Positions 20,558 to 30,781 of a stretch of DNA of 64,000 nt are shown piece by piece. Origin of the DNA: Eurosta solidaginis (lineage: Eukaryota > Arthropoda > Insecta > Diptera > Tephritidae); contig NC_090322.1 in NCBI RefSeq assembly GCF_040869045.1, positions 192,385,477-192,449,476 on the forward strand, read 5' to 3'. A program made the position numbers and the translations under genes. The notes under the pieces were generated by a model. It saw only the letters and a list, made by a program, of their open reading frames with translations. It was not told the origin of the DNA and ran no database searches. Position 1 is the first letter of the stretch, and each line of letters opens with the position of its first letter.

Positions 20558-22719
20558 TTGAGAGCACTGATAACTCAATGTCTTGAAGCAACACATTCCA
20601 CTCAATTTTTTCAAAGTGAGGAGTTGTTAGCGACCAAACAAACGGCGCAGATTAAAACCAATCAAATTAAGAAATACGAAAATCTCAAAAGTAGACAAAG
20701 AGAAAATTTAAATATTAGGGTGGTCCCAGAAAGGTTTCATAATATTTCATCTATAGATTTTCCCACGGACATTCGTTGGCTCTTATCTCTGGGTCCGAAA
20801 TATGCCCTTCCAATTCAAGATAAAGAGTTTCCTTTATTCCAACTTATAGCAGACGGGGAGAATGTTATACGCACTATTGAAGACAAAGAAAAACAAGAAA
20901 TAGGAAGAAGTAATTTTACTAAACTTATACACGAGCATCTTAATAGGAATAAAATTTCTGCTAGGGATAAATTTATAAACAAAACGGTACTCGCCACAAA
21001 AACATTTCTGAAAAAGAATAAAGATATACTGATTCTAAATGCAGATAAGGGTAATGTAACGGTAGCGTTGGAAAAAGCCGAATATGATAGAAAGATGCAA
21101 ACGATTGTTAATAACATTTCAACATATAGAGTGTTAAGACGAGACCCTACTAGTAAATTACAAGAGAAGAACAATGCGTTAGTTCAAAAAATGCTTAAAA
21201 ACGGTGTTATCAATGAAATAGAAAAACAGCGACTTTTAAGCAAAACTGCCAACCCACCTAGAATTTACGGTTTGCCTAAAATTCACAAAGAAGGGGCGCC
21301 ACTTCGACCTATTTGTTCCTCTATTTGCTCACCGTCGTATGAATTATGCAAATATGTTGTTAGCATATTGGAAAATATAACCAAATCGCCTAAATTTAAT
21401 GTTAAAGATGCGATTGAATTCAAACGAAAAATAAATAATACCTATATCTATGATGATGAGATTCTAGTGTCTTTTGATGTAGTGTCCTTATTCCCGAGCA
21501 TTCCAGTAGACTTGGCATTAAAGATAATATCCTCAAAATGGAATGAATTAAAAGACCATACAAAGTTAACGCAAGAGCTGTTTTTAAACATAGTTAAATT
21601 TTGCATAATGGAAAATCGTTACTTTAAATATAATGAAAAAATATATGAGCAACGGTCAGGAATGCCTATGGGATCACCAGCATCACCTGTCGTAGCAGAT
21701 ATAGTCATGGAGGAACTACTATCCAAATTCATGATGGAAACTGCCAACAAACCGCGCTTATTAACTAGGTACGTTGACGACTTGTTCGCGATTGTTAGGA
21801 CACAAGATGTCGACAAGATGCTCAACGATCTTAACAACTTCAATAAATCAATTCAATTTACAATAGAAACGGAAAAAGATGGAGGGCTACCCTACTTAGA
21901 CACTCTTATTATCAGAAAGAATAACAAATTGTTGATTGACTGGTATAAAAAGCCCACGGCATCTGGAAGACTTATTAATTTTAATTCAAAACATGACAAA
22001 AAAACAATTATAAACACCGCAAGCAATTTCATTAGAAGAGTTCTCTCGATGAGCGACACGATTTTTCACGGAAAGAATATTGACGAAATAAAAGTAACCT
22101 TGACAAAGAATGACTTCCCTATGACAACCATAAAGCAATTACTTCGAACATACTTTACCGAAAATAAGGAGAGAACCAACATAGCCAAAGAAGAGGGAAA
22201 AATATACAAATCAGTAGTTCATGTTCCAGGAATAACGGAAAGAATAAAATTTTCAAAGCTCTATGACAGAGATAAATATCAGATCGCGTCAACTTATAAA
22301 CACACGCTAAGAAAACTCTACAGCAATTCAAAGGATAGAATTCCCAAACAAGAGAAGTCTGATGTAGTTTAAGGGATTCCGTGTAATGGTGACGGGTCCC
22401 ACTTATGCAAAAAGGGGACAACAAAAATGAAACTCAAGACAAGGATTTCCGCTCACAGGTGAAATGTGAAATTAAGAAGCAGTTTTTCTGACAATAAGAC
22501 GGCATTGTCATCACATTGCAAAGATACCGGGCATTATCCCGATTTCGATAATGTATCCATTTTACACGAGGAGAAAAATTACGGCAAAAGATATACTTTA
22601 GAAATGCTGCACATAACGAACACCCCTAATGACACGAAAATGAATTATAAAATAGACACTGATCAGCTGGCGCGCGTTTACCGCGACTTAGTTTTAAGAC
22701 AACAACACTGTTCTAGTTA
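20558..22719 (+). pseudogene. Penelope-like reverse transcriptase plus GIY-YIG endonuclease
   Basis: Role: copies RNA into DNA and nicks the target. The 604-codon frame has no ATG at its start (TTG at 20558), in keeping with truncation. Conserved blocks: ILNADKGNVTVAL, PPRIYGLPKIHKEG, LRPICSSICSPSYEL, SFDVVSLFPSIP (motif A), GMPMGSPASPVVADIVMEEL (motif B) and RYVDDLFAI (catalytic YVDD). The frame ends with TAA at 22370. The GIY-YIG part continues in the same frame to 22719 with a second stop, TGA at 22460. The GIY and YIG triplets are lost (GIPCN and LCKKGTTK stand in their place). LKTRISAH, TALSSHCKDTGH and RYTLEMLHI are still clear. So the reverse transcriptase part is readable over a full domain but the endonuclease is dead. 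Confidence 0.85.
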
Positions 22720-23026
22720 GAATTGCAGCTCAACACAACAAATGCAGTGGGATGACCAATATATATGTACATATGTACATTTGTATGTTAATGCAAATGA
22801 TTATGTCTTTTTGTTCGTCATTCTATGTATTGTTGTTTTTGTAGATTTTTGTTTATACTTACGGTGTTTTAAATTGTTTATATTTTCGTATTTATTTGAC
22901 TTCTACGCTTTCTTTTTTCGTACAACTTGTTAGTCGGTAAAACATATTCAATTGTGTAAGTGGTATTATGTTTAGGGTTTGAAAATTGTTTACATGTTAA
23001 CTAATTGTTGTTTTTGTCCACAGTTC

Positions 23027-23059
23027 CTGAGGATGATCTCAGAATGAGATCGAAATATC
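23027..23059 (+). other. hammerhead-like hairpin in the Penelope 3' region
   Basis: CTGAGGAT is followed by a 6-bp stem GATCTC/GAGATC with loop AGAAT and then GAAA. The hammerhead ribozyme core is CUGAUGA, stem II, GAAA. The match has one change in the first box (G for U) and an extra base before the stem. Penelope-like elements are known to carry hammerhead motifs. No stem I or III was confirmed by eye, so activity is unlikely or unproven. Confidence 0.3.
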
Positions 23060-24307
23060 GACCAAATAAAATTGAAATATAAAAATTTAAACTGTGTTTC
23101 AATTTTTTAAACTGCCTCGAGCTCATTAAAATTTAATAAATTATAATATTTGAAGGCAAATAAAAATATTTTTTTAAAATGCAAAAAATTTAATATCTTT
23201 ACAGTATATAAGTAAATTATGTCAACATTCAACTCCAGTAATGATATAGTGCAACAAAATACAAAAATAAAAGAAAATTTCAAAATGGGCTTGGCTCCGC
23301 CCTTTTTCATTTAATTAGTCTAGATTACTTTTAATGCCATAACTCGAACAAAAATTTACCAATCCTTGTGAAATTCGGTAGGGGCATAGATGCTGTGATG
23401 ATAACTGTTTTCTGTGAAAATGGGCGAAATCGGTTGAAGCCACGCCCCTTTTTTATACACAGTCGACCGCCTGTCCTTCCGCTTGGCCTTTACAATGATA
23501 ACCTGAGCCAAAATCTATATATCTTTACTAAACTTAGTTACATACTTATCTCAACTCACTTTATCTTGGTATAAAAAATGGCCGAAATCGGACTATGAAT
23601 TACCTTCTTTTAAAAGTGGGCGGTGCTACGCCCATTGTCCAAAATTTGACTAATATTATATTTTGCGTCATAAGGTCAATGCACCTACCAAGCTTCATCG
23701 CTTTGTCCGTCTTTGGTAATGAATTATCGCACTTTTTCGGTTTTTCGAAATTTTCGATATCGAAAAAGTGGGCGTGGTTGTAGTCCGATTTCGTTCATTT
23801 AAATAGCGATCTGAGTTGAGCGCCCAGGAACCTACATACCAAATTTCATCAAGATACCTCAAAATTTACTCAAGTTATCGTGTTTACGGACGGACGGACG
23901 GAAGGACATGGCTAAATGTATTTCTTTTTTCGCCCAGATCATTTTGATATATAGAAGTCTATATCTATCTCGATTAGTTTATGCTGTTACGGATTACCGT
24001 TATGCGAACAAAGTTAATATACTATTTGAGCTCAGCTCAGTTGAGTATAATAAATTAAACATTCAGTGAGTAGATAAAGTACAGTAATGGAAAAAATGAG
24101 AGGGGCAAAAAATTAAAATATTATTTTATAATTTTAGTTGCCCGTGCCATCTTGACCTAAGATTCCATCCTAAGACTATCCGCTATAATAAAGAAATCCT
24201 ACCAGTTAAAATTGGAGTGGAAATTGTAAATTTTTGGGTGTTTTTCGCAGACCGCGATTTTTTTACGGTGAAATTGCCCAAAAGTTCCTTACATTTTATT
24301 AAATCTC

Positions 24308-24620
24308 ACATACATGAATTTAAGCTATGTGAAGTTGGCACCTACATGTGAGCGTAATTAAAATTTTTCCTGGACAAACATGGACAAACGAGGCGCAAAC
24401 GACGGACATGCGATTTAGCACAATAAAGCGAAAAAGAAATTTTTGGGGTTTTTCGACAAAAAAAAATATTTTTGTTATAACTTTTTAACAAAAGGTGGAC
24501 AAAGGAAAAATTTTCCTGGACAAACGTGGACAAACGGCGGAGAAACGAATGAGATATAGTTTTTTAATTACTTGCACATGTAGGTGCCAACTTCACAGAG
24601 CTATGAATTTACAACCTAAT
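24308..24620. mobile_element. small foldback element with inner direct repeats
   Basis: GTGAAGTTGGCACCTACATG occurs near 24330 and inverted near 24575, embedded in arms of about 50 bp (ATGAATTTAAGCTATGTG versus inverted CATAGCTCTGTG). Inside, a TTTTCCTGGACAAAC word followed by RTGGACAAACG occurs twice as a direct repeat (about 24365 and 24510). No coding content. Confidence 0.6.
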
Positions 24621-25152
24621 GTTATCTATTATGAGTTCTATTGTTCTTTGTTTTGTTGCTTATTATACAACATAAAAAAAAAAATTGGCCTTAATTCGAA
24701 ACTTTTTCGGTTTAAAATTTATAAGATAATCTATTTGCAGTTTTAAATCATTAAGTTTTAAAATGAGCCCCAGCAAAACGTTCCATTTTCTAAAAATTTT
24801 TAAAGTTTGAATTTTAGGCTTAATTTGTTTTGGTTATATACATGTAGTCCAAAAAAGTATAAAATTAAGGTTCAAATTATTAACCCGGAGTACCTTTATA
24901 ATTTGCCTTTGCCCTTGCGAAGCTTTTGGAGGGAGGCATTAGACGAAAAAGTGAAGAACGCGCCTTTAAAAATTTCACCAAAAGTAAGGTAAAGGCGATA
25001 ACTCGTAGATACATTTCGATCGACTGTCAAAAACCTGAAACCTTGGGAAGTTTCTAAGCAATTGGTTCTGCTTCTCCATGCCCACAACTACCATGGAGTT
25101 GAAAGTACCGACAGCTGTTAGATTTTAATTAGAAACTCTGGACAACTTTTAA
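24621..25152. other. no recognised feature
   Basis: Mostly AT-rich; a slightly GC-richer piece at 24890-25130 has no recognised frame or repeat. Confidence 0.5.
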
Positions 25153-25167
25153 ATATTGTTATGAATA

Positions 25168-25690
25168 CACTGGTCGACGGCCAAAATTTACCAGAGACGC
25201 CGTTATGAAATTCGTATGTACAACCACCCCCTGATTTCGAAAATCGAGTTCATTTTTGATTCTATGGTGCCGTTTTTGAGATATTTGCAATTTACCGTTA
25301 TTCGAAAAAACCAAAAAGATGGCTCCATTTAATTACGTATATCTCACGAACGGATCAAGCAATTGCAAACAAGTTTACAGAATCGGAAAGACGATAAAAT
25401 TTGTTATAAACACATCATACATTGTTTTTTGCTCAACCATAAAGTTTTCGAGATATTAGCTCATTATTTCAGATTTTTGTTTTTTTTTTATGAAAAAATA
25501 TGAAAAAAATTACTCTTTGCGAGGGCAGCATTCCAAAACCACAACTTTTTTTTTTTGATGTTTTTTCTTTACATAAAGCTCCGTTTAATTAGAAAAAAGA
25601 TAAGCTATCACTGAAGAAAATCGATGTAAAACTACGTAAGTTATAAGCGATCAAATAAAAATACCCAGGTTGCGCAACTTCAATGTATGT
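25168..25690. repeat. left terminal inverted repeat of the CACTG transposon
   Basis: Pairs with 27530-28080 in inverse orientation. Shared blocks include AGCCATCT/AGATGGCT, CTCACGAACGG/CCGTTCGTGAG, TTGCGCAACCTGGG and TACGTAAGTTATAAGCGATC. An 11-base insertion near the tip of the right copy is the main length difference. Confidence 0.85.
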
Positions 25691-25751
25691 ATACATACAT
25701 ATATAAAAGGTATAAAGTGCAAATGGGATATTATCCGGATAACGACGACGA

Positions 25752-27388
25752 GTGTTCTCAGATCATATCAAAACTTTATACTCCAAGTATGTTGGCATTG
25801 AGCCTAAAAATGCTGAAAAACCATGGACACCGAACACTTTGTGTACATCGTGTCGAGTAGAATTGATTCAGTCGGAATCAGGTCAACAAATACAATTTGA
25901 TACACCAATGATATGGAGAGAACCTACTTGCCATTCAATAGAGTGTTATATTTGTCAAGCAAAAGTACTTGGCGTTGGAAGATCAAGAAGAGTAACCTAT
26001 GCCAGCGTACCTACAGTGACATTACCAGTACTACATTCAACGGCAGTTGCGGATCCAGTTCCATTGTCAACAGTAATATCTGAGTGCGGGGAATCAAGTT
26101 GTACTGAATTTCGCATGGGAAACGAGAGAAACGTTCTGTCACAAGCACAACTTAATGATTGGATAAGAGATTTGGAACTATCCAAGGAAAAGGCCCAGAT
26201 CCACACTTCTCGTATGCAACAATTTAAATTTGTGTCATCCGATGTTAAGGTGATATATTGTAGAACTCGTCACGAACCATTTTCCAAACACTATACCAAG
26301 AAAGACAGTATATGCTACTGCAACGACATTCCTGGTTTATTCAAAGAGTTTGGTCAAATATATGATTCAAAAGAGTGGCGATTGTTCATAGACAGCAATA
26401 AACTGAGTTTGAAAGCTGTATTATTGCATATTGGTAACAAAACGCCTTCTATCCCGATCGCACATGCAGTAAATACAAAGGAATCCTACGAGGAAAAGCA
26501 AAAACTACTCAAATTTATCAAATATGAAGAGCATGATTGGAAAATATGTTCTGATCTCAAAGTCGTTGCAATGCTATGCGGTCTACAAAGTGGCTACACC
26601 AAGCACTGCTGCTTCCTCTGCAAGTGGGATAGCCGAGCTCGTAAGGACCACTACGTCAGAAAGGATTGGCCGGAAAGAGTCGAGTTTACCGTTGGTGTGG
26701 ATAACATCAAATACACCCCTCTTGTCAAGAAAGAGAAAATCAAACTTCCACCTTTACACATCAAGCTCGGTCTCATTAAAAACTTTGTTAAGGCTTTGGA
26801 CAAAGAAGGCGAAGCATTCGACTATTTGAAAACACTTTTTCCAGATATTTCTCAAGCCAAGATAAAGGAAGGTATTTTTGTCGGACCACAAATAAAAAAG
26901 TTGATCAACAATAATCAATTCAAAGGACTACTCTCATCAGTTGAGGCAGCAGCGTGGGAATCCTTTGAAAAGGTCGTTGCTTCTTTTCTCGGTAGACACA
27001 AAAGCCCTAACTACGAGCAGATATTGAATGACTTAATCAATAATTATGCGAAAATGAGTAAATATTAAAGGCCTATTAAAATTAATTTCCCAAAATTCTA
27101 TAACTTGTTTACCTAACAAATATTTCCTTTCCAGGCGTAAATATGTCGTTAAAAATTCACTTTCTGCACTCACATTTGAGCTTTTTTCCGGCAAATCTTG
27201 GCGACGAAAGTGACGAACATGGCGAAAGGTTTCATCAGCAAATGAAATTAATTGAAAATTGATATCAAGGATTCTGGGACGGTGCAATGATGGGTGATTA
27301 CTGCTGGTTTCTCATAAGAGAAACCGATCCTAAACTGAATAAGCGTCAAAGTCGAACACATAATTATTTCGACTACATAGTAAAATAA
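25752..27388 (+). pseudogene. orphan-family transposase-like protein, two exons, one internal stop
   Basis: Exon 1 (to 27057) and exon 2 (27135-27388) are joined by a 77-bp intron with GT and AG ends. Splicing restores the frame as KMSVNMSLKIHFLHSHL. Residue positions from 25752: a zinc-like N-terminus (C31-x2-C34, C65-x2-C68 with WREP before it), FIDSNKLSLKAVLLH with D214, CSDLKVV with D268, C287-x2-C290 in CFLCKWDSR, and PPLHIKLGL with H336. Exon 2 has the strongly conserved SDEHGERFHQ. D, D, C-x2-C, H, E is the order reported for CACTA/Chapaev-type DDE transposases, so a cut-and-paste role is likely but inferred. Defects: no ATG (a GTG stands at 25752 and a stop lies just upstream at 25740) and a TGA at 27260 in place of the usual Arg. 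The copy is probably dead but recent. Confidence 0.8.
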
Positions 27389-27529
27389 AATTAAAATAAA
27401 GATTGTTAGAATATAGTACAAACATAAATAAATTAAAAAAAAAAGTTAAAAATATGGGTAATTTCATTCATAAATTGAACTTTTAACTAAATAGAAACAG
27501 AGCATAGCTAGAAATTTCACTGTTCTTTA

Positions 27530-28080
27530 TACCATACATACGTGTTGAGGTATACGTTGAAATTGCGCAACCTGGGTATTTTTATTTGATCGCTTATAAC
27601 TTACGTAGTTTTGCATAGATTTTCTTCGATGATAGCTTATCTTTTTTCTAATTAAACAGAGTTTACGTAAATAAAAAATATTTGGAAAAAAAGTTGTGGT
27701 TTTGGAATGCTGCCCTCGCAAAAAGTATTTTTTTTTCATATTTTTTCATAAAAAAAAACAAAGATATGAAATGATAAGCTAATATCTCGAAAACTATCTG
27801 GTTGAGCAAAAAACAATGTATGATGCAGTTATAGCAAATTTTATCGTCTTTCCGATTCTGTAAACTTTTTTGCAATTGCTTGACCCGTTCGTGAGATATA
27901 CGTAATTAAATGGAGCCATCTTTTTGGTTTTTTCGAATAACGGTAAATTGCAAATATCTCAAAAACGGTACCATAGAATCAAAAATGAACTCGATTTTCG
28001 AAATTAGGGGGTGGTTTTACATACGAATTTCATAGCGGCGTTTCTGGTAAAGAGAAAAAGTTGAAATTCGTGGTCCAGTG
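27530..28080. repeat. right terminal inverted repeat of the CACTG transposon
   Basis: Inverse of 25168-25690. It ends in CCAGTG directly before the duplicated ATA and the continuation of the interrupted LTR. Confidence 0.85.
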
Positions 28081-28603
28081 ATATTAGCAACACTAAAGGG
28101 TACTGTTATCTCTAAGCCGATGCTAAGCAGTGACTTGATGCACATCAATAATTCAATCATTGTGTCTACACATATGCACGTACACGCAGCGGAGCGGAGA
28201 AGCAACGCACAAACACATGCAGACATCTTATCTGAGATGCTCTCAAATTGCAATTATAATTGTGGAAGTGTCGCTCACAAATACACGCGCATATGAGAAG
28301 CTATACACGTGCATCTGTAGTTATAATTTTATAGCGGTAACTAAGTAAATTCTGGAAGCGCCTAGAAGATGCAACGAGGAAATCAAAGAGTATAAAAGGC
28401 AGCAACAGTAGAGGCGCTACAATCAGTTTTGAATTAAGTACGCTATCTGTCGGGCAATAGTAGTGTTATTGTACTTTAATAAAGGCCATTTTGCATTATT
28501 GAAATGTGGAGTTATTTATTCAACAGTTTAGTGATTCGAACCTTAGTAGAAGATTTGAAATAAACGGAATTTCAGTAAACTCGTTACAATATGTAAGCCA
28601 ACG

Positions 28604-28910
28604 CGAGGTTAGGTTGAACTGGCCGGTCTATGACGACCTCACATAGACTGATTGAGTCCGTAGTGTTACCAGAAGTTTGTTTTAACGACCAAACTGAAAA
28701 ACCCTATTATAAACCAGGACCTATGTTATAAAATAGGACTTAAGCAACTTGTTGCTTCTAGATCTGACAGCTGATTCACTCATAATAGCTGGAGTCTTAG
28801 ACTGGCAAGCGCAGGGAACGAGCACAACCAGCACTTCCTACATCTGCTATCACTGACCAAGCCTACTTTAAAGGCATGTGACGCCAGAAGGCAGTGTCCA
28901 GTAGGAATAA
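28604..28910 (-). mobile_element. 3'-end fragment of the non-LTR family seen at 6408-7790
   Basis: Runs parallel to 6420-6790: the shared 3' untranslated part with GAACTGGCCGG, GACCTCACATAG, TGATTGAGTCCGTAGTG, CCAGAAGTTTGTTT, then pieces of the C-terminal coding region with internal gaps. It ends on the 3' side in a single CCTAA-type repeat. Heavily truncated at the 5' side. Confidence 0.8.
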
Positions 28911-29645
28911 ACTCTACGCAACGCGAGGACTAAAAGTAATTTTAGTCCAGGGAAGTGATATTTTGTCCGAGTAAGCAGCTTTTTTGATTTTTGCTATCGA
29001 CGAACAGAGCTGATATATGAACAGGACGTTGTCAGCCGCAGATGAGATGACAATACATATATGAACCTAACCGTTATGATAATAGTAAAGAAATAATTTC
29101 AATGACGAATACAAGTTTTAGGTACATATGAAAATAGTGCATCGAATAAAGGCCCAATGGTTTCACTGGTGGGGCCATGTGTTGCAGTATATAAGGCATT
29201 TCTATCGACACGTACTGTTGGGGTTCAAGAAGAAGAGAAGCAAAATGCAAAGATATTTAAATACCAATGTCAACATCACCTATGTGTGGCGAATATTGCA
29301 CGAAAATACTGGATCTACTTATGGAAACGGACTAACACCATTTCGTTTACCGAAACAGATTCTACCGATGGTCGAATCATATGAACAGGTGGGACTCTGC
29401 AGTACATGAAAAAAAAACATGGTTGAAACGCAATTAAAAAAAGGATCCAGATCTCGATATGAGGAGATCCTGATAATAAATTCGCTTAAACAACAACGAT
29501 CATTAGTCCAAGTTGAACAGTGTCTACTCATTTATCTCTAATGGGAGTTGTTTTGATATATGATTAGGTTAGGTTAGTTCAAAACTTGGTAATCAGAAGA
29601 AATTTATGCAACATAATACTGAGCTTTCAACGCCTTCATTCCGCA
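28911..29645. other. mostly unassigned; possible retroelement scrap at 29128-29230
   Basis: A short + frame at 29128 reads HRIKAQWFHWWGHVLQY, similar to the RIKAQRLRWLGHV-like segment near the end of some non-LTR polymerases, then loses similarity. A TTAGG word repeats at 29563-29578. Nothing else was recognised. Confidence 0.3.
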
Positions 29646-30637
29646 TCGTCAGGGCTGCTCAAAATTTTTTATATTGAATTGGAAATCACAATACATATGT
29701 ATACGAAATTATATGTACACTAACACTTTCTGAAATTCAAAAAAAAAAAAAAAATATTTTAAATGTTTTAAGAATTTTGATTGTCCCCTAATGAATAAAT
29801 TTTGAACTGAGATTTTTCTCAGTGCTATAATATTTTTGAAAAAATTTTTGTTGGTAATTTGTTAGTGTAAATTTGAATATTATACCGAAGTGCCTTGGCT
29901 TCATATGGAAGTGCCTTTTCTTTGCACGTACATATGAAATTCAGGCAATTTCATATGAATCGTGTTTATATGTGATGGCATATCGGCGGTGCTATGAACA
30001 TTTTTGTTATATTCGAAGTGTGGATTTGTATCTGCGCCTATTAGACTGGGTCGACAAAAAAAAGTTGCTAATGTCCGCCCCTAAATTTGAAGATTATGTT
30101 GATGGGGTTTGGGAAAATTTTTTTTTTATTTTTTTTGATCCTTCGAAATACAGCCGAAACGGTTTTCAAATAAATAAAATTTCGAAATGTAGAATTTTGA
30201 GCTTCGAACTTCGAAAGCCGATATCTAATTTTTGGAGGTTAACTTCGAAAAACGGAGATAGTACTTTGTTTACTTAAGCCTCAATCTCTACAAAAAAGTG
30301 GGTTGTGTCAATACCTAGAAAAAAGTTGATTTTGTCGTAAGCGTTATTATTATAAATACGAAACAACAGGTTTGACTTACTTTTTTACTTTAACTTCCCC
30401 TACTCATGATATTTGACACATCTTTATTACCTTTTCAATGCAAACCCTGCAATTTTTCCTCCAAAAATATCATCAGTTTCAGGTCTAAGTATAATAAGAA
30501 TCAGGTAAAATAACAGTTGCAATAAATATTGAAAGTGCTATAACTTCTTTGTTTATTAGCTCAGTAATATGGTTTCAAAGCAACATTTTCTTGAATTTTT
30601 AAGTACTTTCGTTTGGTAAGGAAAAAAAACATACATT

Positions 30638-30659
30638 GGGGGGGGGGGGGGGGGGGGGG
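30638..30659. repeat. run of 22 G
   Basis: Uninterrupted G run followed by GAGGAGGAGGGG, within element X. A similar run of 20 lies at 60473-60492. Confidence 0.95.
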
Positions 30660-30781
30660 TGAGGAGGAGGGGATAAAATTTTGTTAGCTGACTAATCATG
30701 TGAAAACGACTACATAGCTTAAAAGGACATTAAACGGAAATGTGAAGCTTCTCAAGGCCAAAATAATGACATATCAATTTT

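Larger units (their letters stand above)
20554..23182 (+). mobile_element. Penelope-like retroelement, 5'-truncated
   Basis: The element interrupts a family A arm that can be read across it: the host breaks at about 20553 in a TTTTAACAAAAAAT tract and resumes at about 23183 with a similar A-rich word, which may be a short target duplication. It contains a long reverse transcriptase frame, a decayed GIY-YIG part, a T-rich 3' region and a hairpin resembling a hammerhead core at 23027. The last 85 bases (23096-23182) are AT-rich and unassigned. The open frame is already running at the left junction, so the 5' part is missing. Confidence 0.8.
19932..24050. repeat. family A foldback (inverted duplication), interrupted by a Penelope element
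   Basis: Both ends are the 3' end of family A: TTATACTCAGCTGAGC at 19932 and its inverse CAGTTGAGTATAA at 24050. The left arm runs in minus orientation from 19932 to about 20553 and resumes at about 23183, up to about 23590. There the orientation flips and a + copy of the 3' part (23595-24050) follows. The two arms share a sub-variant not seen in the other copies (CTGGGCGAAAAAAG and GCATAACGGTAATCCGTAAC), so they come from one source. The Penelope copy is inserted in the left arm at the TTTTAACAAAAAA tract. No 5' end of family A is present. Confidence 0.75.
25168..28080 (+). mobile_element. CACTG-ended DNA transposon with >500-bp inverted repeats (CACTA/Chapaev-like)
   Basis: The boundaries are set by the LTR it interrupts. 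The ends are CACTGG and CCAGTG, and ATA is duplicated (25165-25167 and 28081-28083). The inverted repeats cover about 25168-25690 and 27530-28080 and match with few differences apart from short indels close to the ends. Between them lies one + strand gene of two exons (25752-27388). CACTR ends with a 3-bp duplication are typical of the CACTA/Mirage/Chapaev group. The encoded protein belongs to a family that is common in arthropod genomes but, as far as I know, usually left unnamed. Length 2913 bp. Confidence 0.85.
25157..28588 (+). mobile_element. solo LTR (gypsy-type), split by a DNA transposon
   Basis: Leaving out 25168-28083, the two outer pieces join to a 516-bp LTR that starts TGTTATGAATATTAGC and ends CGTTACA, i.e. 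TG...CA. It is flanked by ATAT on both sides (25153-25156 and 28589-28592), the 4-bp duplication usual for Ty3/gypsy elements. Promoter and poly-A signals are in the expected order: TATAAAAGG at 28391 and AATAAA at 28478, with about 105 bases after it. No internal region is present, so this is a solo LTR formed by recombination. Confidence 0.8.
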
